Shown here: positions 18,238 through 26,902 of the stretch, piece by piece | How the letters are laid out: each line of letters begins with the position of its first letter | Numbering within the stretch: position 1 is the stretch's first letter | Source: Aeromonas molluscorum 848 | GTDB lineage: Bacteria; Pseudomonadota; Gammaproteobacteria; Enterobacterales; Aeromonadaceae | DNA length: 33,745 bases | Direction: 5' to 3' | Assembly (NCBI RefSeq): GCF_000388115.1 | Contig: NZ_AQGQ01000023.1 | Coordinates: 1 to 33,745 of the forward strand | Notes under the pieces: generated by a model | The model's input: the letters and a program-made list of their open reading frames with translations, nothing else | Databases searched by the model: none | Told to the model about the DNA's origin: nothing | Program-made: the position numbers and the translations under genes

Positions 18238-19461
18238 ATGCAACCCGCAGCCAGTGCCATCATGACCTCGCGCAAACTCAAGCTCAGTCTGTTGGGCCCC
18301 GCCTTTATCGCCGCCATTGGCTATATAGATCCGGGCAACTTCGCCACCAATATCCAGGCGGGCTCCACCTTCGGCTATCAGCTGCTGTGGGTGGTGGTGT
18401 GGGCGAATCTGATGGCCATGCTGGTGCAGACTCTCTCCGCCAAGCTCGGCATAGTCACCGGCAAGAACCTGGCGGAGCACATACGCGACAGGCTGCCCAG
18501 GCCAGCGGTATGGGCTTATTGGGTGCAGGCCGAGATCATCGCCATGGCGACCGATCTGGCCGAGTTCATCGGGGCGGCAGTTGGCTTCAAGCTGCTGCTC
18601 GGCGTGACCCTGATGGAAGGGGCCGGTATGACGGCGGTGATCACCTGGGGCATTCTCATGTTGCAGAGTCGCGGCCAGAAACCCTTGGAATTCGTGATCG
18701 GCGGCCTGTTGCTGTTCGTGGCTGCCGCCTATCTGGTCGAGCTGATGATCTCCCGCCCCCATCTGCCCAGCCTGCTGGAAGGCGCCCTCTTCCCCGGTCT
18801 GCCCAACAGCGAGGCTGTCTACCTGGCAGCCGGCATTCTGGGGGCGACCGTCATGCCCCATGTGATTTATCTGCACTCTGCACTGACCCAGCACGGCGAG
18901 GGGCAAGGCTCGGTCGAGCAACGCCTGCACAGCACCCGGGTCGATGTGGCCATTGCCATGACGATCGCCGGTTTCGTTAACCTGGCCATGGTGGCCATGG
19001 CGGCGGCCGCTTTCCATGCCACGGGTAACCAGCAAGTAGCAGAGCTGGAATCTGCCTACCAGACACTGACCCCCTTGCTGGGTCAGGGAGCGGCAACCCT
19101 GTTTGGTCTCTCGCTGGTTGCCTCCGGCATCTCCTCTACCGTGGTGGGGACCCTGGCGGGCCAAGTCGTAATGCAAGGCTTCGTGCGTTTTACTATTCCG
19201 CTCTGGCTGCGTCGCCTCATCACCATGACCCCGGCCTTTATCGTGATCGCCATGGGTCTCAATACCACTGAAGTCCTGGTGCTGAGCCAGGTGATCCTGA
19301 GTTTTGGCATAGCACTGGCACTGATTCCGCTGTTGATGCTGACCGGGGAGCGGGCCCTGATGGGGAGGTATCGCAATCACCCTCTCACCCAGGCACTCGG
19401 GAGACTCATCGTCACAGTGGTGATCGGTCTCAATGCCTACCTGCTGGTCTCCCTGCTCTGA
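18238..19461 (+). CDS. mntH: Manganese/divalent metal:proton symporter (NRAMP)
   Basis: This 407-aa inner-membrane NRAMP protein imports Mn2+ (and Fe2+). The metal-binding DPGN motif of helix 1 is at residues 31-34, and the MPH motif of helix 6 is at 206-208. The conserved segment [22 protein letters not shown] follows the third helix, and ALIPLL lies near the end. The start at 18238 is preferred over the in-frame ATG at 18223 because GGAGGG (18225-18230) lies 7 nt before it and inside the longer reading. A Fur-like box covers the promoter, linking expression to metal status. It is divergent from the rpsF operon. A 14-bp inverted repeat follows the stop codon directly. Confidence 0.97.
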   Translation: MQPAASAIMTSRKLKLSLLGPAFIAAIGYIDPGNFATNIQAGSTFGYQLLWVVVWANLMAMLVQTLSAKLGIVTGKNLAEHIRDRLPRPAVWAYWVQAEIIAMATDLAEFIGAAVGFKLLLGVTLMEGAGMTAVITWGILMLQSRGQKPLEFVIGGLLLFVAAAYLVELMISRPHLPSLLEGALFPGLPNSEAVYLAAGILGATVMPHVIYLHSALTQHGEGQGSVEQRLHSTRVDVAIAMTIAGFVNLAMVAMAAAAFHATGNQQVAELESAYQTLTPLLGQGAATLFGLSLVASGISSTVVGTLAGQVVMQGFVRFTIPLWLRRLITMTPAFIVIAMGLNTTEVLVLSQVILSFGIALALIPLLMLTGERALMGRYRNHPLTQALGRLIVTVVIGLNAYLLVSLL

Positions 19462-19467
19462 TCTCCC

Positions 19468-19499
19468 GCAGGCTCATTAACCCAAGTTAATGAGCCTGC
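19468..19499. terminator. 14-bp perfect inverted repeat after mntH (candidate terminator)
   Basis: GCAGGCTCATTAAC at 19468-19481 and its reverse complement at 19486-19499 enclose a CCAA loop, 6 nt after the mntH stop. No T-run follows, so it may be a terminator of weaker type, an mRNA 3'-end protector or a binding site. Confidence 0.55.
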
Positions 19500-19547
19500 G
19501 CTCCCTTTGCGTTATCCTGCCCTTCAGTCCCATTGCAGGAGTTCCCC

Positions 19548-20396
19548 ATGCAACATACCCGCGCCAGCTTCGTGCTGGATCATCACCACGAGCTTGCTCA
19601 GGTGGTCTATTGCCAAGTCGGTGAACCGACCCTGCTGGTGACCGACCTCACCCCCTTTCATCCGCAAAGCCACCTCTGGCCCGATCAACCCGGGGACGTG
19701 GGCACTGTGTATTGGGAGGGAGTCGAAGCAGCCGCAGGCCCATGCCGCATGGGAGCCATCAGTCCTGCGGGCGAACTGTTCGTGGACACCGACATTCCGG
19801 TCAAGCGGGGCGCCGAAGGCTGGGCCTTCGTGGTGGTGCATCCTCTGGTGGGCATGCACTCTCTGGCAGTGGGCTCACGGGTTGAGCTGAAGGTGGATGC
19901 CGCTGCCCGCCACTCCTTAAGCCTGGGCCACAGCGGCTGCCATCTGGCGGCGCTGGCCCTCAACCGGGTGCTGACCTCCTACTGGCGCAAAGAGGTGAGC
20001 GAGCGCGATGCGCTGGATCAACCCGACTTTGACCGCCTCGCCATCCAGACCTCGCGGGTCGAGCCCAATGGCTCCCGGGAGCAGTACCGCATCGGCAAGA
20101 GCCTGCGCAAGAAGGGGGTCAACGGCGAGACCCTGCTGGCGGAGCTGGCGCAGATAGAAGAGAGGATCAACCGGCAGTTGGCCGACTGGCTGGCGGCTGG
20201 CGGCGAGATCCGCCGCAGCCGGGTCGGCGAGGCCATCATAGATTCGCGCTACTGGCACTGCATGCTTGAAGGTAAAGAGGTCACCATCCCCTGCGGCGGC
20301 ACCCATGTGACCAAGCTGGCCGAACTGGGCCAGGTGCGGGTGCAGCTCGCCCCCTGCGAAGAGGGCTTTACCCTGATCACCCGGGTCACCCCTTAA
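19548..20396 (+). CDS. AlaX-like alanyl-tRNA editing / metal-dependent hydrolase
   Basis: This 282-aa protein resembles the editing domain of alanyl-tRNA synthetase. The zinc-binding HSGCH (His128, His132) is followed about 115 residues later by PCGGTHV (Cys249, His253), the HxxxH ... CxxxH pattern of AlaX proteins. Residues before it form a beta-barrel-like N-terminal part (DLTPFHPQSHLWPDQPGDVG). AlaX proteins in trans remove serine or glycine wrongly attached to tRNA-Ala; that is the likely role, but some relatives hydrolyse other substrates. AGGAG lies 6 nt before the ATG. It follows mntH in the same direction across the 14-bp hairpin and is convergent with the DMT gene, with a second hairpin between. 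Confidence 0.85.
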   Translation: MQHTRASFVLDHHHELAQVVYCQVGEPTLLVTDLTPFHPQSHLWPDQPGDVGTVYWEGVEAAAGPCRMGAISPAGELFVDTDIPVKRGAEGWAFVVVHPLVGMHSLAVGSRVELKVDAAARHSLSLGHSGCHLAALALNRVLTSYWRKEVSERDALDQPDFDRLAIQTSRVEPNGSREQYRIGKSLRKKGVNGETLLAELAQIEERINRQLADWLAAGGEIRRSRVGEAIIDSRYWHCMLEGKEVTIPCGGTHVTKLAELGQVRVQLAPCEEGFTLITRVTP

Positions 20397-20403
20397 GCCA
20401 ACA

Positions 20404-20430
20404 GTCAGGCCGGTAGCATACCGGCCTGAC
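20404..20430. terminator. 12-bp inverted repeat between convergent genes
   Basis: GTCAGGCCGGTA and TACCGGCCTGAC enclose a GCA loop between the AlaX-like gene (stop 20396) and the EamA transporter (stop 20442). No T-run follows on either strand. Its position suggests a shared terminator. Confidence 0.6.
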
Positions 20431-20441
20431 ATCGTCACAAA

Positions 20442-21278
20442 TCAGCCGAGGCGGATCAACAGGATACCGCAGAGGATCACCAAGGCGGCGCACAGTCGTA
20501 CCCGCCCCAGTTTCTCCCCCAGCCAGCACCAGGAGAGCAGCACGGCAAACAGCACGCTGCTCTCGCGCAGGGCCGCCACCAGCCCGATAGGCGCCTGGGT
20601 CATGGTCCAGATGACGATGCCGTAGGCAAGCAGGGAGAGGGCGCCGCCGAGCGCGCCGGTGCGCCATGCCGCGAGATCGAGCGCGCGCCAGGCGGTGCGA
20701 CTCTGCCAGCGCATCAGCAGCGGCATCATCAAGGCCGTCAGGGCAAACAGCCAGAGGGTGTAGCGCACCGGTTCTCCGGCCGAGCGGGCACCAGCCCCGT
20801 CGGAGAGGCTATAGGCGGCGGTAAACAGTGCCGTGATCAGCACGGCACGCAAGGCCCCGGATGCCAGTCTGACACCACCGCGCCATGCCATCGGCAGCAC
20901 CCCACTTACCAGCACCAGAGCCCCCATCACCGCCACCCCACCGGGCACCTCCCCCAGCAGCAGGGCGCCGAGCAAGAGGGTCACCAGAGGCGCACAGCCA
21001 CGGGCCAAGGGATAGATCTGGCCGAACTCCCCCAGCCGGTAGGCACGACCGAGAAACAGGCAGTAGCCGCAATGCAGCAGGATGGAGAGCGCCAGCCAGG
21101 GATATTCGGCCGCCACCGGCCAGCCCACCAAGGGGAGAAAGGGGGCGGCAAACAGACCGGAGCAGAGGGAGACCAGCAGGACGCTGACGCGCCCCTCGGC
21201 CTGGCGCTTGGCCAGCGCATTCCAGAGGGCGTGCAGCAGCGCGGCCAGCAAGATGGCCGCAAAGAGGGTGGATGTCAC
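20442..21278 (-). CDS. EamA/DMT-family membrane exporter
   Basis: This 278-aa protein has about ten hydrophobic segments arranged as two EamA repeats. The first begins LFAAILLAALLHALWNALAKRQ and includes YRLGEFGQIYPLARGCAPLVTLLLGALLLGE; the second includes TQAPIGLVAALRESSVLFAVLLSWCWLGEKLG. The paired E(x)P/GE loops are typical of drug/metabolite transporters. Substrate unknown. The start is a GTG at 21278 with AGGAA upstream. The protein is very rich in Leu and Ala. The next gene upstream on this strand is another DMT protein separated by a 13-bp hairpin; the two are not close enough in sequence to look like a recent duplication. Confidence 0.9.
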   Translation of the reverse strand: MTSTLFAAILLAALLHALWNALAKRQAEGRVSVLLVSLCSGLFAAPFLPLVGWPVAAEYPWLALSILLHCGYCLFLGRAYRLGEFGQIYPLARGCAPLVTLLLGALLLGEVPGGVAVMGALVLVSGVLPMAWRGGVRLASGALRAVLITALFTAAYSLSDGAGARSAGEPVRYTLWLFALTALMMPLLMRWQSRTAWRALDLAAWRTGALGGALSLLAYGIVIWTMTQAPIGLVAALRESSVLFAVLLSWCWLGEKLGRVRLCAALVILCGILLIRLG

Positions 21279-21360
21279 GACGGGGTTCCTGTCACTATGA
21301 GCGAGGCAGGCTAGCCTATTTTTGGTGCCACAACCGGGATCGGCTTCATAAGCTGCTCAT

Positions 21361-21391
21361 ATGACAAACCGGCCAGCAGCCGGTTTGTCAT
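21361..21391. terminator. 13-bp perfect inverted repeat after the second EamA gene
   Basis: ATGACAAACCGGC and GCCGGTTTGTCAT enclose a CAGCA loop, starting 20 nt after the stop of the minus-strand gene ending at 21412. It lacks a U-run in the minus-strand RNA. Probable terminator or mRNA end structure. Confidence 0.6.
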
Positions 21392-21411
21392 TGGGAGGAA
21401 AACAAAGTGCG

Positions 21412-22272
21412 CTAGCGCAGGCGACGCTGCCAATGGATGGCCAGCAAGATTAAGCCCACCCCGACCCAGAGGTTCCAGGCCGGGATTTCGCCAAACAGCC
21501 AGACCCCCAGCAGCACCACGAACATCAGCCCGGAATACTCGGTCGTCGCGATGCGGTTAGCCTCTACCTGCCGGTAGGCATAGATGCAGCTGGCATGGTA
21601 GAGCAGCTGCATCACGCCGCTGCCCCCGATCAGCGCCAGCAGCCGCCAATCCACCGGCTGCCACTGATTCACCGCCAGCCCCGCCGTCAGCGGCAGCGCC
21701 AGCAGGTTGGCCCAGAACAGGGTCGCCACCACAGAGATGCCCGCTGGCAGCTTGCGACCGGTGACATTGAACAAAGCCAGAGTAAAAGCCGTGACCAGCG
21801 CCCCCAGCCCGGCCAGATGGAAATCCCCCGGTTTGAGTACGAATACCACCCCAAGCAGACCCATGCCCCCCAGCAGCCAGACCCGGGAGTGGATCTTCTC
21901 CTTGAGCAGCCAGGCCGCCAGCGGCAGGGTCAACAGCGGAGACACATAGAAGATGGCGTTGGCCGTGGCCAACGGCAGCTGGGTCAGGGCCAGCATCATG
22001 CCCCCCCCGCCGATCAGACAGAGGTGGCCGCGCAGCAGGTGCCACTTCCAGGCACCCAGTCCCCAGGCCGCTCTTGGCACCCGCAGCATGAAGGGCAGCA
22101 GTACCAGCAGGGTCAGCAGCTGGCGCAGGAACATGTATTGGAAAGGGCTGAAGCCGGGGCCAATCAGCTTGACCAGCACATCGGAGAAGGCCTGGGCCAG
22201 GTTGCCCAGCACCAGGGTGATAATGGCAAAGGTTTGCAGATCGAGGGCGAAGTGCTTGCGGATCAGCTCCAT
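21412..22272 (-). CDS. EamA/DMT-family membrane transporter
   Basis: This 286-aa protein has ten predicted helices in two EamA repeats. Repeat one includes DVLVKLIGPGFSPFQYMFLRQLLTLLVLLPFM and PLATANAIFYVSPLLTLPLAAWLLKEKI; repeat two includes ASCIYAYRQVEANRIATTEYSGLMFVVLLGVWLFGEIP. The pattern R-x-E-A-N-x-I-A-x-x-E-Y is typical of RarD/EamA exporters of amino acids or related solutes. Substrate not known. The ATG at 22272 has a GGGGCGG upstream. The 254-nt gap to elaA on the far side (22273-22526) contains a structured element described separately and no gene. Confidence 0.9.
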   Translation of the reverse strand: MELIRKHFALDLQTFAIITLVLGNLAQAFSDVLVKLIGPGFSPFQYMFLRQLLTLLVLLPFMLRVPRAAWGLGAWKWHLLRGHLCLIGGGGMMLALTQLPLATANAIFYVSPLLTLPLAAWLLKEKIHSRVWLLGGMGLLGVVFVLKPGDFHLAGLGALVTAFTLALFNVTGRKLPAGISVVATLFWANLLALPLTAGLAVNQWQPVDWRLLALIGGSGVMQLLYHASCIYAYRQVEANRIATTEYSGLMFVVLLGVWLFGEIPAWNLWVGVGLILLAIHWQRRLR

Positions 22273-22368
22273 CGCACCGCCCCATTCAAAAAAGCGGCAG
22301 TCATGAATCGGTGAAGCGGCAAAGCTTTCGGATCTTGTTCAGCATTTATCGCAAAATTTGCCACTTCA

Positions 22369-22436
22369 GGATGCCTCTGCCGAATATTGTCGATTAATCA
22401 TTCAAAGAATACGGACTAAGTCCGAGAGAGGCATCC
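22369..22436. repeat. Structured intergenic element (candidate sRNA or leader)
   Basis: GGATGCCTCT (22369-22378) and AGAGGCATCC (22427-22436) are perfect 10-bp inverted arms around 48 nt. Inside, CGGACT-A-AGTCCG (22412-22424) forms a further palindrome. On the plus strand the closing arm is followed by GTTTTCTTT, as after a transcript end; on the minus strand the element would lie in the leader of the EamA gene at 22272. A separate ATGCCT-AAA-AGGCAT lies at 22476-22490. I recognise no known RNA family. Confidence 0.45.
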
Positions 22437-22526
22437 GTTTTCTTTACTACCTCAAGACATAATAATTTCATTGTTATGCCTAAAAGGCATTAGGCGCCCG
22501 ACTGCACAACATGGACTCCCCTTCAC

Positions 22527-22976
22527 TCAGGGTCGCACCATACCGATGTGCAGTATGTCATCTTCGAGATAAGTTTCCCCTTCGGGTCGATAGCCGTGAC
22601 GGCTATAAAAACCCTGCAACCTCGCCTGGGCACCCAGGTAAATGGGCGCCTGGGGCCAGAGCCGCTCACACTCGGCGCTTGCCGTCTCCATCAACTGATG
22701 GCCCAGACCGCCACCACGGGCCTCTGGCGCCGTCACCACCCTACCTATCACTGCAAAGTCAGGCTTTACCACATTCGGGGCCAACAGGCGGGCATAGGCG
22801 ACCAGCTCACCGTTCTGCCATCCCAGCAGGTGCAGTACGTCGCTGTGCTTGTCCAGCCCATCCAGATCGAGGAAGGGGCAGGTCTGCTCCACCACAAACA
22901 CCCGGGAACGCAGTACCAGCAGATCGTAGAGTTCATGTAACGAGAGGGCGTCGAAGCCCTTGAGGGTCCAATCCAT
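22527..22976 (-). CDS. elaA: ElaA-family GNAT acetyltransferase
   Basis: This 149-aa GNAT protein matches ElaA throughout: LYDLLVLRSRVFVVEQTCPF, DLDGLDKHSDVLHLLGW, ELVAYARLL, VIGRVVTAPEARGGGLGHQLM (the acetyl-CoA loop), PIYLGAQARLQGFYSRHGY and HIGMVRP. The substrate of ElaA is not established. AAGGAG lies 6 nt before the ATG. It follows the Crp-type gene on the same strand across a 109-nt gap that contains TTAACC-TT-GGTTAA (23031-23044), a possible operator or promoter element. Confidence 0.93.
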   Translation of the reverse strand: MDWTLKGFDALSLHELYDLLVLRSRVFVVEQTCPFLDLDGLDKHSDVLHLLGWQNGELVAYARLLAPNVVKPDFAVIGRVVTAPEARGGGLGHQLMETASAECERLWPQAPIYLGAQARLQGFYSRHGYRPEGETYLEDDILHIGMVRP

Positions 22977-23085
22977 AGCTGACTCCTTGGGAAGAAGCCG
23001 CCAGCATAGCGTCCCGCCCCTGGCCTCGCATTAACCTTGGTTAACGGATGGGGGCGATTTTCATGCAGGCAAGCGCGAGAAGCCC

Positions 23086-23643
23086 TTAGCGGGATCTCAA
23101 TCTTTTACGGATCCGGCTCAGACTGATGGGGGTAATACCGAGATACGCCGCCACCTGATGATCCGGCAGACGGGCATCCAGGGCGGGGAAATGGGTCAGG
23201 AAGTGCTGGTAGCGTGCCTCTGGGGTACCGGTCAGCAACAACAACTCCTTCTCCTCCTTGATGCGTAGCTGAACGGCGATCAGATGCTGGTACCAGATGG
23301 GCCAAAGCCTGTGCTGGCGCAAGCTGGTGAGGGGAAACACCAACAGGCGACAGGGCTCCAATGCCTCAACGCTGTACCGAGCCGGCTGGCCACTGAGCTG
23401 ATGATGAAAATCGAGAAACTCATCCCCCTCCCAGTAGAACTCCTTGATGTATTCGCGGCCATCGTCTAGAGCAACCCGGGCTCGCAGTAGGCCTTGCTCT
23501 ACCCGAACCAGCAGGTCCGGGCTATCCCCTGCCAACCACAGACACTCTCGCGGCGCCAGACGCTGCAAACGCGCAAAAGAGAGGAGGCCCTTGGCCTCCT
23601 GCTCATCTATATGGGGATCCCAGCTAAACAGGGGTCGTTCCAT
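23086..23643 (-). CDS. Crp/Fnr-family transcriptional regulator
   Basis: This 185-aa protein has an N-terminal cupin-like effector domain (LLVRVEQGLLRARVALDDGREYIKEFYWEGDEF) and a C-terminal helix-turn-helix ending LPDHQVAAYLGITPISLSRIRKRLRS. That tail matches the short HTH of Crp/Fnr proteins with the 'YLGITP-SLSRIRK' signature. The usual cAMP phosphate-binding cassette is replaced (QPARYSVEAL), and there is no N-terminal cysteine cluster, so neither cAMP nor an iron-sulfur cluster is evident as ligand. Two starts are possible: ATG 23643 or GTG 23652. It begins within 10 nt of the rlmB stop and is probably translated from the rnr-rlmB message. Effector and targets unknown. Confidence 0.85.
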   Translation of the reverse strand: MERPLFSWDPHIDEQEAKGLLSFARLQRLAPRECLWLAGDSPDLLVRVEQGLLRARVALDDGREYIKEFYWEGDEFLDFHHQLSGQPARYSVEALEPCRLLVFPLTSLRQHRLWPIWYQHLIAVQLRIKEEKELLLLTGTPEARYQHFLTHFPALDARLPDHQVAAYLGITPISLSRIRKRLRSR

Positions 23644-23652
23644 GGCGTTCAC

Positions 23653-24402
23653 TCAGGCACGGCGCTGGCGCACCACTTCGAACAGGCAGACACCGGTGGC
23701 CACCGAGACGTTGAGGCTGGAAACGGCCCCGGCCATAGGGATGCTCACCAGCTCATCGCAATGCTCACGAGTCAGACGACGCATCCCCTTCCCCTCGGCG
23801 CCCATCACCAGCGCCATCGGACCGGTCAACTTGGCCTGATAGAGATCATGATCCGCCTCGCCGGCGGTGCCGACCAGCCAGACACCGCGCTGCTGCAATT
23901 CACGCAGGCTGCGGGCCAGGTTGGTGACCTGGATGAGCGGCACCACGTCGGCGGCGCCACAGGCGACCTTGCGCACCACCGAAGTCAGGCCAGTGGCCTT
24001 GTCCCGTGGCACTATCACCGCATGCACACCAGCCGCATCGGCGCTGCGCAAGCAGGCACCGAGGTTGTGGGGATCCGTCACACCGTCGAGCACCAGCAGG
24101 AAGGGTTGCGTCTTCTGCTGCTCAAGCTGGTCCAGCAGGCTGGCCAAATCATGCTCGGCCAGCTTGGGCGCCTCGATCACCTTGGCCATGATGCCCTGGT
24201 GATTGTTGCCCTCGGCTTTATCATCGAGCGTCTTGCGATTGACGCTCTGCACCTTGAGGCCCAGTGATTCCAGCTCATCCAACAGGGGCTGCAGCCTGTC
24301 GTCGTCACGGCCCTTGAGTGCCCACACTTCAATGAAACGCTCTGGCTCACGCTCGAGAAGGGCGGCCACGGCATGAATGCCATAAATCAGTTCACTGCTC
24401 AT
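23653..24402 (-). CDS. rlmB: 23S rRNA 2'-O-methyltransferase (Gm2251)
   Basis: This 249-aa SPOUT (TrmH-family) methyltransferase modifies G2251 in the ribosomal P-loop. It has the N-terminal substrate-binding domain ([21 protein letters not shown]) and the three knot motifs [34 protein letters not shown] and [18 protein letters not shown]. Length and motifs match E. coli RlmB. The ATG overlaps the rnr stop codon (ATGA arrangement, 24399-24402), so translation is coupled to RNase R as in related gammaproteobacteria. Confidence 0.98.
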   Translation of the reverse strand: MSSELIYGIHAVAALLEREPERFIEVWALKGRDDDRLQPLLDELESLGLKVQSVNRKTLDDKAEGNNHQGIMAKVIEAPKLAEHDLASLLDQLEQQKTQPFLLVLDGVTDPHNLGACLRSADAAGVHAVIVPRDKATGLTSVVRKVACGAADVVPLIQVTNLARSLRELQQRGVWLVGTAGEADHDLYQAKLTGPMALVMGAEGKGMRRLTREHCDELVSIPMAGAVSSLNVSVATGVCLFEVVRQRRA

Positions 24403-26777
24403 TTCGTGCTCTTGGCCTTGTCACGCGCCTTTTTACTCGGACGGCGGTTGTTGGGTTTAGCGGCCGTGGTCTTCAGAGGTTTCCCCTCCTGACGACGCTC
24501 GTGGCGACGGTTGCTTTTGGCCTTCTCGCTCTTGATCTCGGCCTGTTTGCGCGCCATCTCCTTGGCATTCTTGCCGGTCGCCTTGAGCGGCTCCTCCACC
24601 ATGGTGAAGTCGATCTTGCGATCGTCCAGATTGACGGCCATTACCTTGACCCGAACCCGGTCACCCAGACGATAGCGACGACGGAAGTTCTCGCCGATCA
24701 GCTGCTGATGCATGGGGTCGAACTGGTAGTAGTCATTGTCGAGGGAGCTGATGTGCACCAGACCGTCGATGTGGATCTCCGCCAGACGGACGAAGAAGCC
24801 AAAGCCGGTGACGCTGGCGATAACACCGTCGAACTCGTCACCCACGTGATCCAGCATGTACTCGCACTTGAGCCAGTCGGCCACATCGCGGGTGGCATCA
24901 TCGGCACGGCGCTCGGTCATGGAGCAGTGCTCGCCCATGGGATCCACTTCTGCCAACTGATAGTGATAACCGCCACTCGGGGTCCACTTGTTACGCTGGG
25001 CCGCCTGCTCCTTCGCCGCCTGGAACTTGATGGCGCGGTGCAGGATCAAGTCAGGATAACGACGAATTGGCGAGGTGAAGTGGGCATAGGACTTCAAGGC
25101 CAGGCCAAAGTGACCTATGTTGTCGGCCTGATAGACCGCCTGGCGCATGGAGCGCAGCAACATGGTGGAGAGCAACTCGGCATCCGGACGACCCTCGAAT
25201 TGGGCAGCCAGTTCGGCGAAGTCTTTTGGCTCTGGTTCCAGACCGCCCTTGAGCTCCAGGCCCAGTTCGGCAAGGAAGCCACGGAAATTGGTCAGACGCT
25301 CTTCACCCGGACGATCATGTACCCGGAACAGGGCGGCAGCTTCATTCTTCTCGATATAGCGAGCCGCAGCCACGTTCGCCATGATCATGCACTCTTCGAT
25401 GATCTTGTGAGCATCGTTGCGCACCAGCGGCACTATCCGATCTATCTTGCGCTGGGCGTTGAAGATGAAGCGGGTCTCTTCGCTCTCGAACTCCACGGCA
25501 CCGCGCTGATGGCGGGCATGCTTGAGTGCCTTGTAGAGGTTGTTGAGCTCCTCGATATGGCCCACCAAGGGGTCATACTGATGACGCAGCTTGGCATCGC
25601 CATCCAGCATGGCCGCAACCTTGTTGTAGGTCAGGCGCGCATGGGAGTTCATCACGGCTTCATAGAACTTGTAGCCGGACATGCGGCCGCCGGAGGAGAT
25701 GGTCATCTCACACACCATGCAGAGCCTGTCCACCTGCGGGTTCAGGGAGCAGAGACCGTTGGAGAGCACCTCAGGCAACATGGGCACCACGTACTCGGGG
25801 AAGTAAACGGAGTTGCCACGCTGATAGGCCTCGCCATCCAGCGCTGTTCCCGGGCGTACATAGGAGGATACGTCGGCAATGGCAACCCAGAGGCGCCAGC
25901 CGCCACTCTTCTTGGCTTGGCAGAAGACGGCGTCATCGAAGTCGCGGGCATCTTCCCCATCTATGGTCACCAACGGCAGGGCGCGCAGATCGATGCGACC
26001 CACTTTGGCCTCTTCCGGTACCTGCTCACCCAGACCTGCAATCTCCTTGGTCACTTCTTCAGGCCAAGTATGAGGGATGCCATGAGTGCGCAGGGCGATG
26101 TCGATTTCCATGCCGGGGGCCATGTTCTCACCCAGCACTTCCAGCACGGTGCCGACCGCATTGATGCGGGCAGTGGCGCGCTGGGTGACTCGCACCACGA
26201 CGACCTGGCTCTGGCGAGCACCCTTGTTTTCCCCTTCAGGGATAACAATGTCCTGACCGATACGACTGTCGTCCGGCACCACGAAGCCCATGCCGTTCTC
26301 GACGAAGTAACGCCCGACGATGTCGGCCTCGCGAGCCTTGAGCAGTCGCACGACGCGCGCCTCCTGGCGGCCCTTGCGATCGATCTCGGTCGGTTGCACC
26401 AGCACGTAATCGCCGTGCATCAGCTTTTGCATCTCGCGGTTGTTCAGGAACAGATCCGATCCACCACCTTCAGGGCGCAGAAAACCGAATCCATCTTTAT
26501 GGCCGAGCACATAGCCTTTCACCAGATTCAGACGATCCGGCAAGGCATAACATTGGTTGCGGGTGAAGACCAGTTGTCCATCACGCTCCATGGCGCGCAG
26601 ACGACGGCGAAGGGCTTCCAACGGCTCTTCCTCAGTCAACTTGAGGACTGTGGCCAGCTCTTCGCGGGACATGGGTTTTTCATGACCGCGAATAAGCTCC
26701 AGCAGCATCTCGCGGCTGGCGATGGGATTCTCGTATTTCTCGGCCTCTCGTTGGAGGAAAGGATCTTTTTGAGACAT
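24399..26777 (-). CDS. rnr: Ribonuclease R
   Basis: This 792-aa 3'-5' exoribonuclease degrades structured RNA. The order is an N-terminal helix-turn-helix region ([28 protein letters not shown]), cold-shock domains ([23 protein letters not shown]), the RNB catalytic domain with [14 protein letters not shown] (magnesium-binding Asp residues), an S1 domain (VISSVTG-like [28 protein letters not shown]) and a basic, lysine-rich tail of about 60 residues. The length fits the family (E. coli 813 aa). AAGG precedes the ATG. A TATACT on the minus strand (about 26810-26815) may be part of its promoter. It leads the rnr-rlmB-Crp-type unit and is divergent from the diguanylate cyclase. Confidence 0.98.
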   Translation of the reverse strand: MSQKDPFLQREAEKYENPIASREMLLELIRGHEKPMSREELATVLKLTEEEPLEALRRRLRAMERDGQLVFTRNQCYALPDRLNLVKGYVLGHKDGFGFLRPEGGGSDLFLNNREMQKLMHGDYVLVQPTEIDRKGRQEARVVRLLKAREADIVGRYFVENGMGFVVPDDSRIGQDIVIPEGENKGARQSQVVVVRVTQRATARINAVGTVLEVLGENMAPGMEIDIALRTHGIPHTWPEEVTKEIAGLGEQVPEEAKVGRIDLRALPLVTIDGEDARDFDDAVFCQAKKSGGWRLWVAIADVSSYVRPGTALDGEAYQRGNSVYFPEYVVPMLPEVLSNGLCSLNPQVDRLCMVCEMTISSGGRMSGYKFYEAVMNSHARLTYNKVAAMLDGDAKLRHQYDPLVGHIEELNNLYKALKHARHQRGAVEFESEETRFIFNAQRKIDRIVPLVRNDAHKIIEECMIMANVAAARYIEKNEAAALFRVHDRPGEERLTNFRGFLAELGLELKGGLEPEPKDFAELAAQFEGRPDAELLSTMLLRSMRQAVYQADNIGHFGLALKSYAHFTSPIRRYPDLILHRAIKFQAAKEQAAQRNKWTPSGGYHYQLAEVDPMGEHCSMTERRADDATRDVADWLKCEYMLDHVGDEFDGVIASVTGFGFFVRLAEIHIDGLVHISSLDNDYYQFDPMHQQLIGENFRRRYRLGDRVRVKVMAVNLDDRKIDFTMVEEPLKATGKNAKEMARKQAEIKSEKAKSNRRHERRQEGKPLKTTAAKPNNRRPSKKARDKAKSTK

Positions 26778-26902
26778 AAGCAGGCCTTAGAATAAGTAAT
26801 GACTCGGCTAGTATATCGGAGGGGGGAGCTAATGGCATCCACCTGCTGCCTTTTACAACATCTCTCTGTCATACTGGACGCAATTTGCACGCCTGATAAG
26901 AC

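Noticed and set aside
18202-19380. Minus-strand open frame opposite mntH
   Set aside because: mntH has all NRAMP motifs; the antisense frame is a composition shadow.
23031-23044. TTAACC-TT-GGTTAA upstream of elaA as a known operator
   Set aside because: The symmetry is real, but I cannot match it to a known regulator; left as a note under elaA.
24501-26795. Long plus-strand open frame opposite rnr
   Set aside because: The minus strand encodes full-length RNase R; the opposite frame is a by-product of high-GC codon use.
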